A stretch of 21,531 nt of DNA from Paraclostridium ghonii. Its GTDB lineage: Bacteria > Bacillota > Clostridia > Peptostreptococcales > Peptostreptococcaceae. The stretch lies in the NCBI RefSeq assembly GCF_023653455.1, contig NZ_JAKEDR010000045.1, forward strand, positions 1 to 21,531, in the 5' to 3' direction. A program made the position numbers and the translations under genes. The notes under the pieces are model-generated. The model searched no databases, was not told the origin of the DNA, and saw nothing but the letters and a program-made list of their open reading frames with translations. Below, piece after piece: positions 1 through 9,800 of the stretch. Within the stretch, counting starts at the first letter, position 1; every line of letters starts with the position of its first letter.

Positions 1-103
1 GTAAAATATGTTTTTGTAAACTTAATAAATAAAAATTTAATATCAACTAGCTCAAATATATTTATATATTTTGATGGGTATTATAATGAAAATAAAAAAA
101 TAT

Positions 104-156
104 AAATCCCTTATATAAAGATTAAATACAAATAATCTTAATATAAGGGATTTTTT
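104..156. terminator. Bidirectional intrinsic terminator
   Basis: A long hairpin: a 13-bp arm at 104-116 pairs with 141-153, then an A/A mismatch (117/140), then a 7-bp inner arm 118-124 pairing with 133-139 around an 8-nt loop. Six T follow on the plus strand (151-156). An A-rich run to the left (91-106) gives a U-tract for minus-strand transcripts. It would end the minus-strand DUF11 gene that stops at 188, and any plus-strand gene entering from the left. Bases 1-100 hold nothing else I can recognise. Confidence 0.85.
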
Positions 157-187
157 ACGTTTAATGAGCCAAGCGAATTTTTTAGTT

Positions 188-3100
188 TTAATAACTTGGA
201 TCTATATTTAATACAGTTTGCTCAGGGTAAGGGCTAGTAACTGATTTAGAAGTAACTATAAAGTCATATCTAGTTCCAAGTGTATTGCTAGAAGGAATTA
301 AGGCAGTTATTTTAATAATTTTAGTTGTATTAGGCGATAAGTTTGACATTTCAGGCAATGTTTGTTGAAATAATGTATTCTTTTGAACATCTGCTATCTT
401 AGCGTTATCAATGTAGATTGTATATGGTATTGCTACTTTCTGTATAGTTAAAGTGAAATCATCATATCCACCACCAATATTTTTAAAATAATCTAATATA
501 ACGGCGGTATTACCAGGTTGAGTAACTATAAATGAAGTAGAATCATTTATTTTAGTTAATGGGTCTGGAGTAAGAGACACACCAGGAGGTAAAATGCATG
601 TTACTATATTGCTTTTTTCGCCACTATAAATTTTTGAAGTTGATACATCGTTGTAATAAGATACAGCAGTAGCTTGTGTAGATATAGAAGTTCCAGATCT
701 AAGTGTAGACATAGGGATTACAGTAAAAGATACATATCCAGAAGTAGAAGGATCTAACTGAGGTATAAATATAACAATTTTTTTAGAAGAACTATTATAA
801 GAAGCAGTACAAAATACATTTGTATTTATTTGAGAAAATAAAAAATTGCCACTTATAGGTATTTCTATAGTACCATTTATTAATCTAATAGAGCTGTTAT
901 TTTGAAACGTTAGTTTAAATTGCATTATTGAATTAGTATTTATATTTGCATTTTGATTATAAATTATAGAATTTGATTTATCCATTGCAGTTAAATTCAT
1001 AACTAAATTAGGATGGTTTATAGTTATAGTCAAACTTTTACTAATACTAGAAAAACTTCCTCCTTGAACTTGTTGATAAAAACATTGTATAGAGTTTGTT
1101 TGAGTTGAAGTTGTTGAGTTTAGATTTTTATTCGCATTAGTAATTTGGCATTTCATAGTATAATTAATAGTTTGTGAGCTGAGTCTAGCATCAACTGTAC
1201 CTTCACTAGGTAATGTTATTATATTGGAAGAAACTGTGGGGTTAATAGGGGTATTGTTTTTTGTAGTTGGACCCACATAAGATTGACCACCACTTGGAAG
1301 TGTATCTTTTAAATACAAACCATAGGCAATCGTTCCTTGAGGAACAGTTACTCCAATTAAATATGTTATATTTGAACCAACTTTAAATATATCTGAAATA
1401 TTAGTTTTTGTAAGAGATATAGATAGTGACGATAAAGTAATGGACGCAGTTTTTATAAGATTAGAGTATTGATAGTTAGTAGAACCTTCTTCATATACTT
1501 GTGAATAGGGGTTTGTATTAGTAGCTGCAGTTGTTATATTAACTCCAGGAGCTAATACTGAACTTATTGTAACATTATAAGTTAAAGTTAAAGATTGACC
1601 AGGAGCTAGCTTACTTATGCTTACAATTATATTATTATTTTGTATATTTATAGAAGAATAAGTTCCTGAACCACTAACTTTTAAGCTACTTGAGTCAAGT
1701 GTAAACCATGAGGATAAGGTATCACTAAGTGTAAAGTTAAATGCATCTGTTTCAGTTCCTAGATTATTAGTGTTAGATATAGTAACTGAATAGGTATAAA
1801 TTTCATTAGCTTTTATAGCATTTTTATTAGGTCCACTCACAGATTTAGTTAATTGTAAATTTGGAGTTCCTATATTAAAGTTTACCTGAGATCTATTGCT
1901 ATATGAATTACCATATGTGTTTACTCCTTTTAATTTCATTAAATTTGCATTTTGAGTAGATGATCCAAGTTGAGCTATAGGTACTTTAAAATTAATAGTA
2001 GCAGATGATAGTCCAGGAATATCTCCGTAATAAAAATCAACCCCATGAGGGCTTATAAGCTGAGGAGATTCTATGGGATTATAACCTGTATATACATAGT
2101 TTAAGTTATTTATTGGATCTGCTGAAAGAGGGAAAAAATCGTCTATATAAACTTCTTTTTGTATGGCCTTCAAGGTAGATGCATTATATGATAATAAGTA
2201 TTCAGCTAAATCTCCAGGAGCTAAAGTATTTATACTTTTAGGGGTTCCATTTTTATAATAAGCTTTTATAAATTGTTTAGTTATAGATCCTATATTAATA
2301 CTAGAAGACACATTTGCACTATCTGTAACAGTAGATAAAGGGCCTATAAGCACGCCAGATATCTTTGTAGTAGCTAGAAATGGGTCTGATGCAACCACTG
2401 GAAGATTTAAAGATTGATTATCTTTTTTATATCTATAATAACTATCAACTTTTGAAGATATAGTAATAGTTTTAGTAGAGTTTTGAGTAGCTAAACTAAA
2501 GTTATAAGTTAAATTAAATCCTTGAAGTGTTGGATCGTCAACAACAGAAGTTGGCGAAGTTGAACTAGAAATATAGTATATTCCATCTGGTAAAAAATAA
2601 TTAACTACTATATTTTGAATATTGTAGTATTGGCCAACTTTATAAACGTAGGTATATGTTACAATATTTTGAACGTCGACTAAACTTTTACTTATAGACG
2701 TAGTTATAATCAAATCCATAGCAGAAAATTTAGTAGTACTATCTGAACTTGAAACTACGAGTGGATCAGCTGAAGTCATATTAATATTCATATTTAACAT
2801 AGTTCCATGAACTATAAAATTTCCTTGATTATTATCATATTGATTCCATACAGCATAACTAAAAGTCAAAGTAGTAGCACTATTTACTGATAAATTTATA
2901 TTTCCATAATAAATTTGAGTGTAAATTTTACCATTTATATTTACTAAACTTATAGTAGGGTTTATAAATTTTGAAGCATCTGTACCTGATAAAGTTATAT
3001 TGCCAATATATCTAATTCCGTTTTCTAATAAAATTGATATATTTACTAAAGATGTTGAATTTGAATTATTATAAAACTTACAAGTAGCTGTATTTACTTG

Positions 3101-3622
3101 AGTATAATCATTTAAATTAGTAGATGTTCCAGCTCCTTTTAATACCTTACTTGTGGTAGAAATAGTACTGTAAAATCTTACTGTTTGAAAAGACATAGCT
3201 AATTGTTGTGTTAAAACTTCATTTCCTATATCGTAAACTCCTCTAGGCATTGTATCGACTTGGCAAGAAACATTAATTCCTGAAAAGGTATAACCAAAAG
3301 GAATATTAGTTCCATTTTTAAATTTAGTGTTACATTTTACAGTAATAGTAAAAGTATAATCGATTTCAAGTGGTGCTAGATCTTTTAAATTAATCCAAGA
3401 GTAAGTAATACTATTATCTGCATTAGTAGTACTAGATGTTTGAGCTACAGTTGAACTAGAAAGAACCATACCATCAGGCAGTTTTAAAAATAAACCTAAA
3501 TTATACAATCTTTGAGAGGTGCTTAAATTTTTAATTTTAACATCAAATGATGACGTACTGCCTATTAATATAGGAATATTTTGGGTTTTATCTATACTCA
3601 TACTTAATATATTTGAAGGCAT
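188..3622 (-). CDS. Large DUF11-repeat (Ig-like) protein, probable surface or spore protein
   Basis: An 1144-residue protein of Thr/Ser/Asn-rich beta-sandwich repeats of the DUF11 (TIGR01451, 'conserved repeat domain') type. The clearest repeat is at residues 588-730: opening strand LTKSV, a TLSDTL segment, the proline/glycine turn LAPGQS and closing strand YSNLIKT. Others are at about 304-446, 735-868 and 871-1010; the ends are more diverged. I see no signal peptide, transmembrane helix, LPXTG or S-layer-homology motif. The start is ATG at 3622 because AAGGAG (3631-3636) lies 8 nt upstream; the longer GTG start at 3631 would put that ribosome site inside the gene. It is transcribed away from the 2693-residue DUF11 gene and ends at the hairpin at 104-156. 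Function is not known from sequence; a structural role at the cell or spore surface is inferred from repeat architecture. Confidence 0.85.
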   Translation of the reverse strand: MPSNILSMSIDKTQNIPILIGSTSSFDVKIKNLSTSQRLYNLGLFLKLPDGMVLSSSTVAQTSSTTNADNSITYSWINLKDLAPLEIDYTFTITVKCNTKFKNGTNIPFGYTFSGINVSCQVDTMPRGVYDIGNEVLTQQLAMSFQTVRFYSTISTTSKVLKGAGTSTNLNDYTQVNTATCKFYNNSNSTSLVNISILLENGIRYIGNITLSGTDASKFINPTISLVNINGKIYTQIYYGNINLSVNSATTLTFSYAVWNQYDNNQGNFIVHGTMLNMNINMTSADPLVVSSSDSTTKFSAMDLIITTSISKSLVDVQNIVTYTYVYKVGQYYNIQNIVVNYFLPDGIYYISSSTSPTSVVDDPTLQGFNLTYNFSLATQNSTKTITISSKVDSYYRYKKDNQSLNLPVVASDPFLATTKISGVLIGPLSTVTDSANVSSSINIGSITKQFIKAYYKNGTPKSINTLAPGDLAEYLLSYNASTLKAIQKEVYIDDFFPLSADPINNLNYVYTGYNPIESPQLISPHGVDFYYGDIPGLSSATINFKVPIAQLGSSTQNANLMKLKGVNTYGNSYSNRSQVNFNIGTPNLQLTKSVSGPNKNAIKANEIYTYSVTISNTNNLGTETDAFNFTLSDTLSSWFTLDSSSLKVSGSGTYSSINIQNNNIIVSISKLAPGQSLTLTYNVTISSVLAPGVNITTAATNTNPYSQVYEEGSTNYQYSNLIKTASITLSSLSISLTKTNISDIFKVGSNITYLIGVTVPQGTIAYGLYLKDTLPSGGQSYVGPTTKNNTPINPTVSSNIITLPSEGTVDARLSSQTINYTMKCQITNANKNLNSTTSTQTNSIQCFYQQVQGGSFSSISKSLTITINHPNLVMNLTAMDKSNSIIYNQNANINTNSIMQFKLTFQNNSSIRLINGTIEIPISGNFLFSQINTNVFCTASYNSSSKKIVIFIPQLDPSTSGYVSFTVIPMSTLRSGTSISTQATAVSYYNDVSTSKIYSGEKSNIVTCILPPGVSLTPDPLTKINDSTSFIVTQPGNTAVILDYFKNIGGGYDDFTLTIQKVAIPYTIYIDNAKIADVQKNTLFQQTLPEMSNLSPNTTKIIKITALIPSSNTLGTRYDFIVTSKSVTSPYPEQTVLNIDPSY

Positions 3623-3630
3623 AAAAATCA

Positions 3631-3636
3631 CTCCTT
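3631..3636 (-). promoter_or_regulatory. Ribosome-binding site fixing the start at 3622
   Basis: AAGGAG on the minus strand, 8 nt before ATG 3622. It overlaps the upstream in-frame GTG, so the shorter start is preferred. Confidence 0.8.
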
Positions 3637-3803
3637 TTTAATAAAATATATTCATTTTAAGTACTTTGTGATACGACAAATTATTAAAAATGAACTAATT
3701 TCATTAAAAGTAAATAAAACAGTCAACTAAAAAGATGAGTATTAATAGTATATAGAAGGGTTATTTTGAAAATTATTAGACCTTATAAATATAGTATTAA
3801 AAT

Positions 3804-3810
3804 AGGAGGA
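3804..3810 (+). promoter_or_regulatory. Strong ribosome-binding site fixing the GTG start at 3817
   Basis: AGGAGGA lies 6 nt before GTG 3817. The alternative TTG at 3766 has only a weaker AGAAGGG upstream and would place this strong site inside the coding region. Confidence 0.75.
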
Positions 3811-3816
3811 GATATT

Positions 3817-6800
3817 GTGGCGTTAACACCCAGATTTACAGCTATAGATAAAGCTGTATTAGTAGCGACAGGAAATAGTTTTGTAGTATGTGGAAGTACA
3901 ACAGCTACAGGAGTAAATACATCTGATATGATAAAACCAGATGGAAGCACAACAAGGAACTGGACAGAAGCTGGAAGTACAGCTAATTTAAATATATTAT
4001 CAAATAGTACTATACTATATGCAGAACTTTTATGGTATTCAACTGTAAAAAGTAATATACAAGGTGCCCCAGACCTTAGAACTATAGAAGATGATGCTAT
4101 AACTTTTACAACACCAAAAGGTAGTTATCAGATAATACCTCAAAATACTGAAACTAATACAGGTACATCAGGAAGCATAGACAGATATAGAGCCGCAGAT
4201 GTAACATCATATGTACAAGGTGCTTTATCTGGAAACTATACTGTATCAAAAGTTCCTATAAGTATTCCAGATACAGGATTAAGCAATACTAGAGCAGGAT
4301 GGACACTTTCAGTAATTTATAGAAATGATGTTTTACCACCTCAACAGGTAATATATCTATCAGGTATATCCGTTGCAAAACCTGGAGAACCTTTACAAAC
4401 AACTATTTCAGGATTTACAACAAGTTCAGATATATCTAAACTTAAAGGAAATGTATTTATAGCTTGTGCAAATGGAGAACCGCTAAATGGTAATGATTTT
4501 ACTTATGCAGGCCCATCTTTTGCACAACTTAGCAATATAGGTAATACAGTAAACACCCCTAATCCAAATCCTGGGACATCACCAAACAATCCAGGAAATA
4601 ACTTTTTTTCAGGATTAATAAACTTAGTAAATCCATTGAGTGATAATAATGGATTAATAAACATAAATGGTACTAATGGAAGCAATAATAATGATGGATT
4701 TGTTCCAATCCAAAAACTAGGGGCTAGAAATAAATGGGATATAACAAATGTAGATATAACTAAAACTTTAGTTCCAAATCAAACATTATTAGTAGGTCAA
4801 GTAAATTCAGCGGAATCTGGAGATGGAGTACAACTTTTAGCAGTTGCTTCACAAATTAATGTAAATGCTCCTAATATGATAGCTACACTAGATGCTTATG
4901 ATATAGATGGCGATGGGGAATACAACATACAAGTTGGAGAGCCTTTGGTTTACTGTGCAAAAGTAAGAAATGATGGAAATGTAGATGCAAATAATGTTAT
5001 TTTATCGGCAGTTATAGATTCTTCAACAAGCTTTATTCCAGGTTCTGTAACTATAAATGAAGTTTCATATCCATCTGCTAATATATCTGCAGGGATAAAT
5101 ATAGGAACTATTCCAGCTAAAGGGGTTAAAAATGTATTTTTCACAGTCAGAGTTAACTCGGTTCCAAATGGTGGATTACTACATCAAAATGTAAATTATA
5201 ACTATCAATTTACTTCAGGATCAGACACGATTACTAACTATGCAAAAACTAATACTATAGAGATAATAGTTCAAGATGGATTATTATCAATACTAAAATC
5301 TTCATCTAAATCAACTGCAGTTGTGGGAGATAATATAACTTACACAATTACTATAGAAAATATAGGAACAGAAATAGCTAAAAATGTATTTTTCCAAGAT
5401 AAAATAGATATAAATTGTTCATTTGTACAAGGAAGCGTAATAATTGATGGAACTGAATATATTGATTATAATCCAGTAACCGGTATAGGATTACCTGATT
5501 TAGCTGTTGGAGAAACTACGCAAATTATTTTTCAGTTTAGTGTAAATTCATTACCAGTTTCAACTAAAGTAAATAATATTTCTTGTGTAACATTTGGATA
5601 TATATTTAACCAATATGGATATTTAAGAGAAAGAACTATATTTAGTAATATTACACCTACTACGATTCAGTATGTAGATATAATAGGAGAAAGATGTAAT
5701 AACAATAATTACCCTAAAGTAGGAGATACAGTAACTTATACATTAAGTTTAACTAACACAGGTAACATAGATGCTACAGACGTTCAAGTTTTAGAACCTC
5801 CTATACCTGGTGCAACATTTGTTGATGGAAGCGTTAAGATAAATGGAAATATAAAACCAACATTAAATCCATTTAACGGATTTATATTGCCTAATCCAAT
5901 CCAATCTAAAGATACAACTGAAGTTGAGTATAAAGTTTTAATAAATGAAATAAATCCAGCTAGCTTAATAGAAAATACAGCTCAAGTTCCATTTAAATAT
6001 CAAATATCTTCTGAAACTGGTGTTGTACAATCTGAAAAAGATTCTAATAAAGTAGATACTGTTGCAAATTATACATGTATGAATATTGTTGAAAGTGTTG
6101 ATAAAGATTATGCAACTATAAATGATATCTTATACTATAAAGCAACTATAACAAATAATGGCAATATAAACTCTACAAATACAGTGTTTTTATCTAGCAT
6201 ACAATCAGAAACTTCATTTATTACAGGATCAGTTAGCATAAATGGAATCAGTTATCCTTCATACAATCCAAATCAAGGATTTACATTAGGTACTATTTGC
6301 CCAGGAGGGACTGTAGAAGTTTTATATGAAGTGAAAGTAAATTCTATGCCTAATCCAAATATAGTATATAATCAATCAGATTTAGTATATAGCTATCAAC
6401 CAGCCCCTGATGGAATTACACTAACAACTACAATTTACAGTAATATTGTTCAAACGATTATAAATAAATCATCATATACAGTAACAAAGTCTGTAGATAA
6501 ATCATATGCTCAACCAGGAGATTATATAGTTTATACAACAGTAATTCAAAATACAGGAACTGTTAGTTTAAGAGATGTAAAATTTGTTGACTTTTTAGGT
6601 ATTTTCTTGAATTTTTATCAAGGCAGTTTATATATAAATGGAATAAATTATCCAGACTATAATCCAAATATACAGTTTACTATAGGAGATTTACATCCTG
6701 GTGATACAGCAACAATAGTATTTGGAGCAAATATCGTTAGTAATACTCCGGTTGGATATATACCAAATACATCTGAGGTTACGCTTAGTTATAAAGAAAC

Positions 6801-9800
6801 TCCATATAGCCCAACTATCACTAAAACTGTTTATTCAAATACTGTAAAAACGTATGATCCATACGCTCAAATAGATATTGTAAAGAGTGTAGACAAAACA
6901 TATGCAGGAGTAGGTGAAACTTTAACATACTCATTTACAGTAACTAATAACGGTAATACTAGTGCAAATAATGTAATGTTTGCAGATATACTTCAATCTC
7001 AAACATCATTTATTTTAGAATCTGTATATGTAAATGGAGTAAATAAACCAAGTTACAACCCTCAATCTGGATTTAGCTTAGGTAATATTAATATTGGTCA
7101 GGTTGTAAATATTGAATTTAAAGTTAAAGTAGATAGTTTACCAAGCCCAAATAATGTTAAAAATAATGCTACAGCATCGTATAGCTATTATATAGATCCA
7201 AACCAACAACCAATATCTAAGACTTCTACAAGTAACACAGTAACTATTACAATAAATTCTTACTCAGCGACATTAACTAAGTCAGTGAATAAGTTATATG
7301 CAGTTGTAGGAGACACACTTGATTATGAAGTAATAGCAAATAATACAGGAACAATACCATTAACTAATGTAACTTTTAAAGATTTAATTCCAAATGGGGC
7401 AACATTTGTGGATGGATCTGTAGTTGTAGATGGAGCTAGCAAACCAAATGCCAATCCTAATAATGGATTTGCGATAAGTGACATTTTACCTGGAGGAAAT
7501 GTTATTGTAATGTTTAAAGTAAGTGTAACTAGTGTTCCGAATCCTCCACAAATTATTAATAGTGCTAATATTAACTTCAAATATAAATTAAGTCCAACGA
7601 CCCCAGATATTGATGGAAGCTTAAATAGTAATAATGTAACTACAAATGTAAGAAATATAAATGTAAGCAATACAAAAAGTGTAAATAAAACGTATGCAAC
7701 AGTAGGAGATAAATTAACGTATACTTCTGTTATAACTAATAATGGAAATATAAATATAACAGATACTAATTTCATCGACTTAGTTCCAAGTAATACAACG
7801 TTTGTAAGTGGATCTGTAAAAATAGGCTCTACAGAATATCCAGACTATGATCCTAATACAGGATTTACTCTAAACACTATATCACCAGGAGCATCAGTTA
7901 CTGTAAGCTTTGATGTAAATGTAGAATCCGTTCCTAATAATGGATATATAACTAATACATCAAATATAAACTATTCATACAAAATAGATCCAAATGGAAG
8001 CAATATATCAGGGAATAAAACAAGTAACTCTGTAACAACTTATATAAGATTAGGAAATTTAAATATTACGAAGTATTCAGATAGAACTGTAGTTAGAATA
8101 AATAATGTAATAACTTACAGCTTTGTTATATCAAATACAGGAAATACTGTATTAAAAAATTTAATATTCACGGATATGATTCAAGAAGAGTCGTTATTTA
8201 ATGTAGGATCAGTATATGTAAATGGAGTAAATAAACCAACTTATAATCCGGAATCTGGATTTGCCTTAGACGATATAGATATAGGGCATCAAACTACTGT
8301 TAGTTTTAGTGTTACAACTGAACAAATACCATTAAATAATGAGTTGTTAAATAAAGCTACTGTACAATATTCTTACTATGTAGATCCTAATGGAAGTCCT
8401 ACGACTAAAACGAAAGATTCAAATACAACTACTGTTTATGTTTATGACACTATAGTATCTGCAAATAAATCAGTAGATAAAAGCATTGCAAAAGTGGGAG
8501 ATACCTTAAACTTTAGTATAGATATAACTAATGATGGTAATGTAGCAGCTCAATTTGTAGAATTTATAGATACTTTAGATTCACATTTAACATTTATATC
8601 AGATTCTGTATATGTAAATGGAGAGCAAAAAACAGGATACAACCCAAATAATGGATTTGCATTAAATGATATTGAACCAAACACAACAACTACAGTAACT
8701 TTTAAAGCTACGATAGATAGTAGACCTTTAGATAACACAATTTATAACTTTGCTACTATAAACTATAAATACACTGTAGGAACTGAATTAGTAAATGCAA
8801 CAATAAATACAAATACAACAATGACGTTTGTTGCAGTTGGAGAGTTAACACTTACAAAATCAGTAAATACAAATTATGCTACAGTTGGAGATAATTTAAG
8901 TTATTCAGTAATGATAAAAAATACTGGATCAGTCAATGCAACTAACTTAACATTTACAGATTTAATGCCAACTGCAACTTCGTTTAATAGTGGAACTGTT
9001 GTAGTGGATGGAATACCACAGCCAACTTTTAACCCTATTAATGGATTTGTATTAAGCGATTTAACACCAAATCAATATCACACAGTAACATTTAGTGTTC
9101 ATGTAGATTCGCTACCTCAAAGTGGAAAAGTAGAAAATACTGCAGATGTAGAGTTCACTTATAAATTAACGCCTACTGATAATCCAGTTACAATAACAGC
9201 TACATCTAACAAAGTTACTACCTTCATTAATTTAGGTTTATTAAATCTTACAAAGTCAGTAGATAAGTTATACGCAACTATAAATGATATATTAACTTAT
9301 ACAATTAGTATAGTAAACCAAGGAAATGCAACTTGTTCGAGTATTGTATTTAAAGATTTAATACAATCAGATGCAAGTTTTGAAAATGGATCAGTTTATA
9401 TAAATGGAGAAAATAAGCCAAATTACAACCCTAACTCAGGGTTTAACTTAGAAGATATAGTAGGTTATGGAACATCTACAGTTAGCTTTAAAGTTAAAGT
9501 TAATAGTATACCACCATCAGACTATACTTTATATAATAGTGCTACAGCAAATTATAACTACAATGTAGACCCTGATAAAACTCCGGTATCAAAACAAGCT
9601 ACAAGTAATACTGTAAGTACAGTTATAAATGTAGGATCATTAAATGCAACTAAGTCAGTTAGCAAATCATATGCTACTATTGGAGATGTATTAACATACA
9701 CAGTTAATATATTAAACAATGGAAATGTAATTGCTAAAAATGTAAACTTTAGAGATGTAATTCCAAATGGATTAACTTTTGTAACAGATTCAGTAACTAT

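Larger units (their letters stand above)
3623..3816. promoter_or_regulatory. Shared control region between the two divergent DUF11 genes
   Basis: This ~190-nt AT-rich stretch must hold the promoters of both large repeat genes. A minus-strand TTGACT (rc of 3722-3727) is a possible -35, but the matching -10 is poor. I could not place a convincing sigma-A, sigma-E or sigma-K promoter for either gene. A small inverted repeat, AATGAA / TTCATT with a 5-nt gap, lies around 3688-3706. No small gene is visible. Confidence 0.4.

Noticed and set aside
4503..8738. Several minus-strand open frames inside the giant DUF11 gene, including one of 150 codons at 7323-7775
   Set aside because: They are antisense shadows of the repetitive coding strand, lack ribosome sites and resemble no protein family.
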